Part shown: in pieces, positions 9,353 through 17,390 of the stretch
How positions within the stretch are numbered: position 1 is the stretch's first letter
Layout of the letters: the number at the start of each line of letters is the position of its first letter
NCBI RefSeq assembly: GCF_031157355.1
Contig: NZ_JAVIFT010000002.1
Span: 413,501 to 477,500, forward strand
Length of the DNA stretch: 64,000 nt
Direction: 5' to 3'
From: Hyphomicrobium sp. LHD-15
GTDB taxonomy: Bacteria > Pseudomonadota > Alphaproteobacteria > Rhizobiales > Hyphomicrobiaceae
The notes under the pieces: generated by a model
What the model was told of the DNA's origin: nothing
The model's database searches: none
Seen by the model: only the letters and a program-made list of their open reading frames with translations
Translations under genes and position numbers: made by a program

Positions 9353-9395
9353 AGGCCCGTGCCGGTTCAGCCGCACGGGCCTTTTCTTTTTTTTG
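9353..9395 (+). terminator. Rho-independent terminator of the 7-TM protein gene
   Basis: A nine-base perfect stem, GGCCCGTGC (9354-9362) with GCACGGGCC (9373-9381) and a ten-base loop, is followed by TTTTCTTTTTTTT. It begins 24 bases after the stop codon. Confidence 0.9.
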
Positions 9396-9487
9396 ACACT
9401 GCTCCTGCGCCGTTCCGTCACCAGTTTCGCGTTATTCCGCCCGCGGGCGATTTTATTCTGCGTGCTCATTTTGATGAGGAGAATTTC

Positions 9488-10882
9488 ATGTCGCCTGTGC
9501 GCACGCTTTCTTCCTTGTTTGGTTCGGCTTCCCTTTTCAGTCTGGCCGCGTTGTGCGGCGCTTTCCTTTCCCCTGGCTCCGAAGCCCGCGCCGCCGACGT
9601 TCAGATCGGCGCCGAGCTTGGCCATTCCGTGATCGATACGAAGAGCTCCGATCGCGTTTACCTGCGGCTTTCGCTCAAGACGCTCGCGGCCAAGGCGCGG
9701 AAGGATCGCGCGCCGATCAACGTTGCGATCGTCGTCGATCGCTCAGGTTCCATGAGCGGAGATCGGCTTGCGGCGGCGAAGAAGGGCGCGCAGGTGGCGC
9801 TCGACCGGCTCGGGTCCGACGATGTCGTTTCACTGGTGTCCTACAATCATGAGGTGGAGGTGCTGCGCGAAGCGGGCAAGGTCGGAAGCGATCGCAGCAA
9901 GCTTGAGCGCGCGATCGAATCCCTCAGTGCGAGCGGGACGACGGCGCTCTATGCAGGCGTCAAGGAAGGCGGCGAGCAGGTCAAGACGTTCCGCTCCGAT
10001 CTTCAGGTCAATCGCGTCGTGCTGCTGTCGGATGGGCTTGCGAACGTCGGGCCGAGCACGCCGGGCGAGCTGGCGAACCTCGGCCGGGAGCTTGCGGCAA
10101 AGGGCATTACGGTTTCAACCATCGGCCTCGGGCTCGAATACAACGAGGACCTAATGCAGCGCCTGGCGGCGGCCAGCGACGGCAACCACGTGTTCGTCGA
10201 GCGGCCGAGCGATCTTGCAGAGATCTTCGATCGCGAGTTCGGAGATGCGCTTTCGATCGCGGCGCGCGACATCATCATCAACATCGAGTGCAAGGACGGC
10301 TTCAAGCCGAAGCGCGTGCTCGGACGCGAAGGGGACATTTCCGGAAGCCGCATCACGCTGAAGCTCAACCAGCTTCAGGTCGAGAACGAGCGTTATGTCG
10401 TGGTGGAGCTGGAGGCGCCGACCGGCCGTTCCACCAGCGCGAGCGACGGGGACGTCGCGAACGTCGAGGTCGACTATCTCAATCTCGAAAGCGGGACGCG
10501 TGCGTCTGCCAAGACCAACGTCCGCGCGCGGTTCTCGGATGATGCCAAGGAGGCCGAGGCGAGCGTCAACAAGGGCGTCATGAGCCAGGTTACGGAGCAG
10601 GTCGCGACCGAGAACAGCGAACGGGCGGTGGAGTTGCGCGACAAGGGTGACGTGGCGGCGGCCAAGAAGGCGCTCGAAGAGAATGCCTCCTATCTCAACC
10701 GGCAGAAGGATGTGCTGGGCTCGGGCGCGGCGGCGGCTCCCAAGGCTTCGATCTCGACGCTCGACAAGCTCGAGGAAAAGAGCCGGGAGGCGGCCGCGAG
10801 CCTCGAAGGCGAGAACTGGGAGAAGACGCGCAAGGTCATGCGCCAGGACCAGCACAAGTCGAAGGTCCAGCAGGCCTATTGA
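9488..10882 (+). CDS. Secreted/periplasmic von Willebrand factor type A domain protein
   Basis: This 464-residue protein is read from the ATG at 9488, which has an excellent Shine-Dalgarno (GAGGAGAA at 9476-9483). A signal peptide covers about residues 1-35, ending near SEARAAD. A VWA domain (about 70-260) keeps the metal-ion-dependent adhesion site: DRSGSMSG, the Thr of SGTTALYAG and the Asp of LLSDGLANVG. The remainder is a beta-rich region followed by a Lys/Glu-rich helical tail. VWA proteins of this kind bind protein partners through Mg2+, but the partner here is unknown. It is flanked by terminators on both sides and so is its own transcription unit. Confidence 0.9.
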   Translation: MSPVRTLSSLFGSASLFSLAALCGAFLSPGSEARAADVQIGAELGHSVIDTKSSDRVYLRLSLKTLAAKARKDRAPINVAIVVDRSGSMSGDRLAAAKKGAQVALDRLGSDDVVSLVSYNHEVEVLREAGKVGSDRSKLERAIESLSASGTTALYAGVKEGGEQVKTFRSDLQVNRVVLLSDGLANVGPSTPGELANLGRELAAKGITVSTIGLGLEYNEDLMQRLAAASDGNHVFVERPSDLAEIFDREFGDALSIAARDIIINIECKDGFKPKRVLGREGDISGSRITLKLNQLQVENERYVVVELEAPTGRSTSASDGDVANVEVDYLNLESGTRASAKTNVRARFSDDAKEAEASVNKGVMSQVTEQVATENSERAVELRDKGDVAAAKKALEENASYLNRQKDVLGSGAAAAPKASISTLDKLEEKSREAAASLEGENWEKTRKVMRQDQHKSKVQQAY

Positions 10883-10923
10883 TCCCGTTGGGTATTGTTC
10901 GGCGAAACCTGTCTGAACGACGG

Positions 10924-10951
10924 CGGAGCGGCAATGCCGCTCCGTTTTTTC
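10924..10951 (+). terminator. Rho-independent terminator of the VWA gene
   Basis: The stem CGGAGCGGC (10924-10932) pairs perfectly with GCCGCTCCG (10936-10944) across an AAT loop and is followed by six T. Confidence 0.93.
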
Positions 10952-11126
10952 AATTGGGATGTCGGATATGGGCCAAGAGCGGACGTCGACCGTGGAGCTC
11001 GCCCCCAGGGACGAGCAAAGTGTCCAAAAGAGCACACCGAGAGCGGAGCTCCCTAAGGCAACCTTAAGATTGCGTGTTCAAACTTGATCAACGCTAACCA
11101 GGACTGGCATCAAACGGGGATCACTC

Positions 11127-12629
11127 TTGTCAGATAGATCGACAATGCCGCTATCAACTGTACTGCGTGTGAGGCTTCCCGGGACTATAGCGATAGCGGC
11201 TGTATGCGCGCTGATGGCGCTGAGTGTCGACGCCAGCGCAAAGGCCGCACGCCCCGTCGAGGAGACGGCGCCACGCGATGCCGGCGAACCGATCATGGCG
11301 ATCGTGTCGATCAAGTCGCAACAAGTCACGTTCTATGATGCCGACGGCTGGATCGTAAAAGCACCGGTTTCGACCGGCACCAAGGGACGCGAAACGCCGG
11401 CCGGCGTCTTCGCTATTCTCCAGAAGAATGCCGACCATCGCTCGAACCTCTACGACGATGCGCACATGCCGCACATGCAGCGTCTCACCTGGAACGGTAT
11501 CGCGCTCCATGGCGGCCCACTGCCTGGGTATGCCGCCTCCCATGGCTGCGTGCGGATGCCGTACGGCTTCGCGGAGAAGCTGTTCGATATGACGCGTATC
11601 GGGATGCGCGTGATTGTTTCCCCCTACGACGCGACGCCGGAAGCGTTCTCTCACCCGGCGCTGCCGGTGCCGAACGCGGAGGCTGTCTCTGCCGCTCCGG
11701 AGCGTGCTGACCAGCTTGCACTCGAAGCTGCCGAGGCCGCCAAAGCCGCTGATGTTTCAAAGAAGGCGGCTGCCAAAGCTGCGCGCGAGGCGTCATCGTC
11801 CAAGGCGGCGCTGCGCAAGTCGGAAGGCGTCAAGTCTGCGGCCGACGGCGCGCTTGCCCGCGCCGAAAAGACGCTCGCTGCCGCGAAGACCGACCAGGCC
11901 AAGGCAAGTGCCGAGGAGCAGAAGCTCAAAGCCGCGACCAAGGCCGCCGAAGCGGCAGCGAAACTCGAAGCCGCTCAAGCCGATGCGACGGCAAAGATCG
12001 ACGCGGCAGCCAGCGCGCAGGAGGCTGCCAAGGACGCGGCCACTCGGAAGCCCGAGACTGCCAAAGCTGCGACAGAAGCGAAGCTCGCGCTCGAGCCGGT
12101 CTCGATCTACATCAGCCGCGCTACGCAAAAGCTCTACGTGCGGCGGAACACGCGCAAGCCGTGGCCGGATGGGGGCGAGGTTTTCGATGCGACCATCGAG
12201 GCTCCGGTCACGATCCGCGATCCTGACCTGCCCATCGGTACGCATGTGTTCACTGCGATGGCGTCCGACGGCGCCGGTCTTCGTTGGAGCGCGGTCTCGA
12301 TCGACGCTGGTGACGATGCTAAAAATGCCCTCGATCGCATCAGCATTCCGAGCGAAGTGCTGGATCGCATCGCCCCGACGGCGCTGCCGCGATCCTCGAT
12401 CATCGTCTCCGACGAGCCTTTGAGTAAAGAAACCAACTATCGGACCGAGTTCGTTGCGGTGTTGAGCAACCAGCCTCAGGGCGGCTTCAAAACGCGCAAG
12501 CCGACACCCCCTCCCGTCGTCAAGCCCTGGGAAGGCGGCGGCTTCTTCAGCTTCTTTGGTCCGCCGCCTCCGCCACCGGACGCCAAACGCGGGCGCACAA
12601 GACAGGTGCAATCAAAGTGGGCTTGGTAG
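11127..12629 (+). CDS. L,D-transpeptidase (YkuD) with Ala/Lys-rich coil and second degenerate YkuD-like half
   Basis: This is an exported L,D-transpeptidase, which would make 3-3 cross-links in peptidoglycan or attach proteins to it. The TTG at 11127 has GGGGA at the right distance, and the ATG at 11145 is the alternative; either gives 494-500 residues with an N-terminal export signal (ending near SVDASAKA). The YkuD domain (about 55-160) has STGTKGRETPAGVF, the catalytic His region ALHGGPLPG and SHGCVRMP with the nucleophilic Cys. An Ala/Lys/Glu-rich coil follows (about 190-310). Residues of about 315-455 resemble a second YkuD fold (IYISRATQKLYV, LPIGTHVFTAM) but lack the HxC(N/R) active site. 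The C-terminus is Pro-rich. Confidence 0.88.
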   Translation: MSDRSTMPLSTVLRVRLPGTIAIAAVCALMALSVDASAKAARPVEETAPRDAGEPIMAIVSIKSQQVTFYDADGWIVKAPVSTGTKGRETPAGVFAILQKNADHRSNLYDDAHMPHMQRLTWNGIALHGGPLPGYAASHGCVRMPYGFAEKLFDMTRIGMRVIVSPYDATPEAFSHPALPVPNAEAVSAAPERADQLALEAAEAAKAADVSKKAAAKAAREASSSKAALRKSEGVKSAADGALARAEKTLAAAKTDQAKASAEEQKLKAATKAAEAAAKLEAAQADATAKIDAAASAQEAAKDAATRKPETAKAATEAKLALEPVSIYISRATQKLYVRRNTRKPWPDGGEVFDATIEAPVTIRDPDLPIGTHVFTAMASDGAGLRWSAVSIDAGDDAKNALDRISIPSEVLDRIAPTALPRSSIIVSDEPLSKETNYRTEFVAVLSNQPQGGFKTRKPTPPPVVKPWEGGGFFSFFGPPPPPPDAKRGRTRQVQSKWAW

Positions 12630-12782
12630 CCCGGCCCACGCCGACGATCGGCTACCTTGTCGCCGCGTCGAGGGGGAATGGGCGGCTTGCCGGAAATTCC
12701 GTACGGTTTTGATGTTCCGTCTTTGGCATGTCCGCTAAGGGTCAGAAATAGACATCGGTCTTGGGGCTTGATTGACCCACAA

Positions 12783-12814
12783 AATGAAAACGGCAGCGCT
12801 TGGCGCTGCCGTTT
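12783..12814 (-). terminator. Terminator of infC
   Basis: The perfect nine-base stem CGGCAGCGC / GCGCTGCCG (12791-12799 and 12803-12811), flanked by AAA and TTT, lies just beyond the infC stop. Read on the minus strand it ends in TTTTCATTTT. It may work in both directions and also stop transcription from the L,D-transpeptidase gene. Confidence 0.85.
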
Positions 12815-12841
12815 AATCGGTATCAGGACTGGTGCGCGGCC

Positions 12842-13381
12842 TTACTTCGGTGCGAGCACCATCACCATCTGACGGCCTTCGAAGCGCGGCTCGGATTCCA
12901 CCTTCGCGATCGGCTCGACGTCGGTCTTGACGCGAACCAGCACGGCCATGCCGAGCTGCTGATGCGCCATTTCACGGCCGCGGAAGCGCAGCGTGACCTT
13001 GACCTTGTCGCCTTCCTCGAAGAAGCGCTTGATGGCGCGCATTTTCACGTCGTAGTCGTGATCATCGATGCCGGGTCGCATCTTGATCTCTTTGATCTCG
13101 ACGATTTTCTGATGTTTGCGGGCTTCGGCAGCTTTTTTCTGTTCTTGGTATTTGTACTTACCGAAGTCGAGAATCTTGCAGACCGGCGGCTCGGCGTCAG
13201 GGGAAACCTCGACCAGATCCAGTCCGGCCGCTTCAGCCCGCGCAAGCGCATCTACTTTCGATACAACACCGACATTCTGTCCGGTTTCATCAATGAGCCG
13301 CACATCGCGGGACCGGATCGCATCGTTGATCTTCGGGCCGGTGGGCTCGCGCTCGGCGGCGCCTCGCATAGGTTTGCGGAT
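12842..13381 (-). CDS. infC: Translation initiation factor IF-3, probable ATC start
   Basis: IF-3 binds the 30S subunit, monitors start-codon selection and prevents premature 50S joining. The N-domain ([16 protein letters not shown], residues of about 15-80), the Lys-rich linker and the C-domain ([20 protein letters not shown]) are all present. The frame is open from a TTG at 13387, but the GGAG of the leader sits only one base from that TTG and seven bases from an ATC at 13379-13381. ATC-CGC-AAA-CCT then gives the expected (M)RKP N-terminus seen as (M)RRP in related IF-3s. Rare AUU/AUC starts are a known hallmark of infC autoregulation. The protein has 179 residues from ATC; a later ATG at 13369 is less likely. 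Confidence 0.93.
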   Translation of the reverse strand: MRKPMRGAAEREPTGPKINDAIRSRDVRLIDETGQNVGVVSKVDALARAEAAGLDLVEVSPDAEPPVCKILDFGKYKYQEQKKAAEARKHQKIVEIKEIKMRPGIDDHDYDVKMRAIKRFFEEGDKVKVTLRFRGREMAHQQLGMAVLVRVKTDVEPIAKVESEPRFEGRQMVMVLAPK

Positions 13382-13572
13382 GTTCAATCTCCATCAATTG
13401 TTTCGGTCGGTCCGGCAATAGCTACGGCAGCTTCCCTCAGAAAACAACGGCCTCGCCCCAAAAAGGGCGTGCCGTTCCGTGGACTGCCGGACCATTTGGC
13501 CGGAGAATTGAGAAGAACGGGCCCCAAGTCAAGTCGCGTTGGGTTGATGCAACGCAGAGCCATGGGGATGAG

Positions 13573-14775
13573 TTAAGAAATTCTGGGGTAGGACGCCTGC
13601 AGGCGCGTGCCCAGTAACTTGTCGTAAACGCCGAGTGTTTCAAGGCGCATGGTGTCGAGGCTGTAGTTGCCGAGCACCCGGGCCCGTGCGCGGGTCCCGA
13701 GCGCCTTTCGGGCCTCCGGGACGAGGTTCAGGGCTTCCGCCATGGCTTCAGCCAGTTTTACGGCGTTGCCCGGGGGAACTAGCCAGCCGGTGGCGTCCTG
13801 TGGCGCGGCGTACGGCGGGGCGGCAATCGTTTCGGGCGGAGCGCCGAGGTCGGTCGCGATGACGGGGCAGCCCATGACCTGGGCTTCGGTCGCCACCCGG
13901 CCGAAGGCTTCGGGCTCGGTCGAGGCGACGACGGCGAGATGAGCGATGGCGAGGGCGGCCGGGACGTCCTCGACGTGACCGGGCAGGATCACCTTGCCGG
14001 TGAGGCCTGCGTCACGGATCTCGGTTTCGAGCTTTTCCCGGTACGCGTCGCGGCCCTGGGCGTCGCCTGCTAGCACGATCAGCGTCGGGCCGAGGCGGCC
14101 TTCGGTTTCGAGGAGCCGGGCAGCCTCGATCACCGTGCTTTGGCCCTTCCAGGCGGTGAGGCGGGCGAGCTGGAGAACGATGCGCGTATCGGGGGCGGCT
14201 TTCCACTGCGCTCTCAGCGCCGCCTTGCGTTCCGCCGATATGGCCGCCGGATCGAACTTGGTGCCGTCGACGCCGCGATAGATGACGCGAATTTTGCCTG
14301 GCTCGGTTCCGTAGCGCTGCTCGATGAGCTGTTTCGTGTAGCGGGAGTTGGCGATAACGACATCGCCCTTGGCCATGACGGCATTATAGGCGCGCTTGAG
14401 GCTCGTTTTTTCATTGTAGGCGCCGTGGTAGGTCGTGACGAAGGGCTTGCCGGCTCTGCGGGCCGCAATCATGGCGCTCCAGGCCGGGGCGCGGCTGCGG
14501 GCATGGACGAGATCGACGCCCTCACGCTCGATCATGCGGCGAATGACGCGCGCGTTCCAAAGCAGGCGAATGGGGTTCTTGGTGGCGGCCGGAAAGGGGA
14601 CGAACTCTCCGCCGGCAGCGGCGATGCGTGGCGCCAATCGTCCGCCCTCGGATAAAACCAGGGCGCGCCCTCCCGCACGGACGATGGCATCCGCGATCTC
14701 GACCGCTGAAAGCTCGGCCCCGCCGGTGTCGAGCTCCGGGATGATCTGAAGTATGGTGGGGCGCTTTTGGGCCAA
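13573..14775 (-). CDS. Glycosyltransferase family 4 protein
   Basis: This is a retaining GT-B glycosyltransferase, probably adding a sugar to a lipid-linked or LPS glycan in the cytoplasm. The N-terminal acceptor domain begins PTILQIIPELDTGGAELS. The C-terminal donor domain has the GT4 features LARLTAWKGQ and the EX7E motif EPEAFGRVATE. The open frame extends to 14955, but those 60 residues translate an intergenic repeat (MIAS..SLKRESSVS occurs twice). The TTG at 14775 has a strong GGAGG five bases upstream and gives a normal-length protein of 400 residues, so I take it as the start. It belongs by theme to the polysaccharide genes at 16-20 kb. Confidence 0.9.
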   Translation of the reverse strand: MAQKRPTILQIIPELDTGGAELSAVEIADAIVRAGGRALVLSEGGRLAPRIAAAGGEFVPFPAATKNPIRLLWNARVIRRMIEREGVDLVHARSRAPAWSAMIAARRAGKPFVTTYHGAYNEKTSLKRAYNAVMAKGDVVIANSRYTKQLIEQRYGTEPGKIRVIYRGVDGTKFDPAAISAERKAALRAQWKAAPDTRIVLQLARLTAWKGQSTVIEAARLLETEGRLGPTLIVLAGDAQGRDAYREKLETEIRDAGLTGKVILPGHVEDVPAALAIAHLAVVASTEPEAFGRVATEAQVMGCPVIATDLGAPPETIAAPPYAAPQDATGWLVPPGNAVKLAEAMAEALNLVPEARKALGTRARARVLGNYSLDTMRLETLGVYDKLLGTRLQASYPRIS

Positions 14776-14801
14776 GCCGGCCTCCGATCCATTGGCGCAC
14801 T

Positions 14802-14837
14802 GGAGCGTGATTGCTCGATTAGTATCAATCACGCTCC
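14802..14837. repeat. Intergenic inverted repeat (left part of composite palindromic element)
   Basis: GGAGCGTGATTG (14802-14813) and CAATCACGCTCC (14826-14837) form a perfect 12-bp inverted repeat with a 12-base loop. It is followed by TTTTTGATGAGACCGATGA, which also follows an analogous GAGCG...CGCTC dyad at 28614-28648. It lies just upstream of the glycosyltransferase start. Confidence 0.8.
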
Positions 14838-14845
14838 GGCTTTTT

Positions 14846-14957
14846 GATGAGACCGATGATTCACGCTTCAGACTGATAGGGTCTGAAGCGATCATGGCGA
14901 TCTTTAGTGAGACCGATGATTCACGCTTCAGGCTGATAAGGCCTGAAGCGATCATGG
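14846..14957. repeat. Two tandem copies of a palindromic intergenic repeat
   Basis: Two copies with a 60-base period each contain GAGACCGATGATTCACGCTTCA, a short loop and GAAGCGATCATGG. The first has the stem CGCTTCAGAC / GTCTGAAGCG (14864-14873, 14881-14890) and the second CGCTTCAGGC / GCCTGAAGCG (14924-14933, 14941-14950). The one base-pair difference is compensated on the other arm. The unit ends in GGTCTAG. Related copies lie at 28.6 and 55.5 kb. Confidence 0.85.
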
Positions 14958-14984
14958 TCTAGAGAGCAGGATAGGTTTCATAGG

Positions 14985-15773
14985 ATGGGCGAGAGCGATC
15001 CGCAATTCATCACGGTGGGCAGCGGCGCGAAGGCCCGCAGAATTGCCTCTCTCGCGCGGGCTCCCGACGCCGAGGGCAAGCCGGGGCTGCTGTGGCTGAT
15101 CGGTCTCAAGTCCGATATGGGCTCGACCAAGGCGGAGGCGCTCGCGGCCTGGACGGCGGAGCGCGGCCTCGGTTTTACGCGGTTCGACTATTCGGGGCAT
15201 GGGCGTTCTGAGGGGCGCTTCGAAGATACGACGATCAGCGATTGGCTGGAAGAAAGCGCGGCAGTGTTCCGGACGTCGACGCGCGGGCCACAGATCCTGG
15301 TCGGATCGAGCACGGGGGCGCACCTCGCCCTCATTCTGCTACGCCACCTGATGGAGACCGCACCGGAGGAAGCAAAGCGTGTGCTCGGTCTCGTGCTGAT
15401 CGCGCCGGCCTGGGACCTCACCGAAGAGCTTATGTGGAACCAGTTCTCCGACGAGATCAAACGCGAGATTGCCGAAACCGGGCGCTGGGTGCGGCCTTCG
15501 GACTACGATCCCGCAGGATACGTCATCACGAAAAACTTCATCGAGGATGGGCAGCGGCACCTTCTCAAGGGCGCGGGGTTCGATCCGAAGCGACCCGTGC
15601 TGGTGCTGCAGGGGGCCGAGGACCGCGACGTTCCGATCAGCCATGCGCGGGCGCTGCAAACGGTGCTGGCGGGCGACTGGGTGAGGATCACCGAAGTGCC
15701 GGACGGCGAGCATCGGCTGTCGCGGCCGCAGGATCTTGCGAAGCTGTACGCGCTTATCGAAGAACTGCTCTAG
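14985..15773 (+). CDS. Alpha/beta hydrolase
   Basis: This is a serine hydrolase of 262 residues with the alpha/beta hydrolase fold. The nucleophile elbow GSSTGAHLAL gives Ser, DRDVPISHA the likely acid Asp, and DGEHRLSR the catalytic His. YSGHGRSEG is the oxyanion-side loop. There is no signal peptide, so it is cytoplasmic. It resembles the small esterases/acyl hydrolases common next to alphaproteobacterial envelope genes; the substrate is not predictable. It starts 27 bases after the tandem palindromic repeats and is divergent from the glycosyltransferase. Confidence 0.88.
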   Translation: MGESDPQFITVGSGAKARRIASLARAPDAEGKPGLLWLIGLKSDMGSTKAEALAAWTAERGLGFTRFDYSGHGRSEGRFEDTTISDWLEESAAVFRTSTRGPQILVGSSTGAHLALILLRHLMETAPEEAKRVLGLVLIAPAWDLTEELMWNQFSDEIKREIAETGRWVRPSDYDPAGYVITKNFIEDGQRHLLKGAGFDPKRPVLVLQGAEDRDVPISHARALQTVLAGDWVRITEVPDGEHRLSRPQDLAKLYALIEELL

Positions 15774-15805
15774 GCTGTGAACTCACTATGGCTGGTGCAT
15801 TCTCG

Positions 15806-15958
15806 TCATCCCGGCCAAGCGATGGTCTCCTCTAGGAGGCCGAGCGCCGAGCCGGGATCCAGCGAAAGGCTCCTATCGCTTTGGGTCTTTTGTGTCTTCG
15901 ACGACTTTTGTGCTGGGTTCCGGTTCTCGTGCGCTGCGCTTACTTCGCCCGGAATGAC
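15806..15958. repeat. Intergenic repeat with imperfect inverted ends (GTCATCCCGG ... CCGGAATGAC)
   Basis: GTCATCCCGG at 15806-15815 and CCGGAATGAC at 15949-15958 are inverted with one wobble. Inside, GAGCCGGGATCCAGC is echoed by GCTGGGTTCCGGTTCTC, so the whole 150 bases can fold into one long imperfect hairpin. Elements with such CGTCATTCCCGG-like ends are common intergenic repeats in Hyphomicrobiales. It fills the gap between convergent genes. Confidence 0.65.
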
Positions 15959-16010
15959 AAAGAGGGGGGATCGCTCTCAGATCTGTGGCGTGGCGGGTGA
16001 AGGCGATGCC

Positions 16011-17390
16011 TCAAGCCATAGGGCGCTTGATGTTGGCCAGGATGAAGAGGTTCAGGCCTTCGAGGCGGCGGGCGGCGTACCAGTTGAAGGCCGAGGCCGC
16101 GGTAACGGCGCTTGCGGTCGCGATCGCGGCGCCGGCAACGCTCCAGAGCGGAATCAGGATCAGGTTCAGCGTGACACACAGCGTGGCCGCCAGCGCGATC
16201 GAAAGGGCGCTCGCGCGCTGGTGGCCGAGCATGTTGAGGATCGTGTCGGCCGGTCCGGTGGCGGATTTGGCGAGAATGCCGATCGACAGGATGAACATCA
16301 GCGGATAGGCGTCGGTGAAGCCCGCGCCGAAGCTCGCGAGAACCGGATATCCGACCAGTAGAATGCCGACCGTGACCGCGGCCGAGGGAATGAAGGTCCA
16401 GCGCACGGCGTTGCCGACGAGGTGCCTGACGGCAGCGTCATCTCCGAGCGCGCGCGCGGCGGCAATGCGACCCGCGTAAGCGGACCCCACGGCATAGTGC
16501 ACGAACAGCGCGAGGCCGGCCGTTTTGGCGGCGGCGTAATAGATGCCAATCTCGCTCGAAGGGCGGAAGAGGTTCAGCATCAGGACGTCAGCGTTCTGGA
16601 TGACGAGATCGCAGATGCCCCCGGCCAGCAGCGGCAGCGAGATCTTGAGCCACTTCGAGAAATCGTAGGTCGGCGCGATCGCGGGGACCGACTTTTCGAC
16701 GCGCCGTTCGATCAGGACGGTTTGCACCACAGCGGCGGTCAGGGTCGCCGTGAGTGCGATGGTCATGCCGGTGACGGCGTTGGCCGCGTAGCCCGCCATC
16801 GAGACGAGGCCGACGAGGAGCAGCAACACGAGTGGCCGCGCAATGTACGGCGGTCCGATGGCTTCCACGGTCCAGCCCTGGCCGCGGCCGAGGCCATCCT
16901 GCACGTCGGTCAAGGCGTAGAGCGGTAGGCACAGAAGCGCCAAAGCCATCGGGACGGCGAGGGCGGAGCCGCTTTGGCTGCTCGCGATCCAGAGGCCGGC
17001 GAGGCCGATCCCGGCGATGGTCGCCGCCGAGGCGATGGCGATAAGGCGTCCGCCGTTGAGCAGGCCGCGGAAGGCCGCATAGTCTGCGTTGGCGTGGTAT
17101 TGCGGCGCGAGGCGCATCATGGCGACGTTGAAGCCCAGATGCGAGATGCCACCGACGACAAGCACACAGGTCCAGGCCGAAACGTAGAGGCCGAATTCGG
17201 ACGCGCCCATCCAGCGGGCCAGCACAATCTGCGTCAGGAACAAGAGGCCGGCGCTCGCCGCGCGAATGGCGAACACGCCGATGGCGCTCCAGCTCTCGGA
17301 ATGGCTCGTGCGGCTGTTCCACAAGGTATCGAGCGCGTTCTTGATGACGCGTGTGAGGTCGCTTTGGGGCGCGCTCCTGGCTTCAATCAT
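16011..17390 (-). CDS. Oligosaccharide flippase family membrane protein (Wzx-like)
   Basis: This polytopic membrane protein of 459 residues has 12-14 predicted TM segments and the MATE/polysaccharide-transporter look (LLFLTQIVLARWMGASEFG near the N-terminus, LLAGGICDLVIQNADVLML mid-protein). Such proteins flip undecaprenyl-linked O-antigen or exopolysaccharide units across the inner membrane. The start overlaps the stop of the upstream polymerase/ligase gene by eight bases, and the sugar-phosphate transferase lies just beyond, so the three form one operon for a surface polysaccharide. Confidence 0.88.
   Translation of the reverse strand: MIEARSAPQSDLTRVIKNALDTLWNSRTSHSESWSAIGVFAIRAASAGLLFLTQIVLARWMGASEFGLYVSAWTCVLVVGGISHLGFNVAMMRLAPQYHANADYAAFRGLLNGGRLIAIASAATIAGIGLAGLWIASSQSGSALAVPMALALLCLPLYALTDVQDGLGRGQGWTVEAIGPPYIARPLVLLLLVGLVSMAGYAANAVTGMTIALTATLTAAVVQTVLIERRVEKSVPAIAPTYDFSKWLKISLPLLAGGICDLVIQNADVLMLNLFRPSSEIGIYYAAAKTAGLALFVHYAVGSAYAGRIAAARALGDDAAVRHLVGNAVRWTFIPSAAVTVGILLVGYPVLASFGAGFTDAYPLMFILSIGILAKSATGPADTILNMLGHQRASALSIALAATLCVTLNLILIPLWSVAGAAIATASAVTAASAFNWYAARRLEGLNLFILANIKRPMA

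Noticed and set aside
14776..14955. N-terminal extension of the glycosyltransferase containing a repeated peptide
   Set aside because: The repeated peptide is translation of the tandem intergenic palindromes; a better start with GGAGG exists at 14775.
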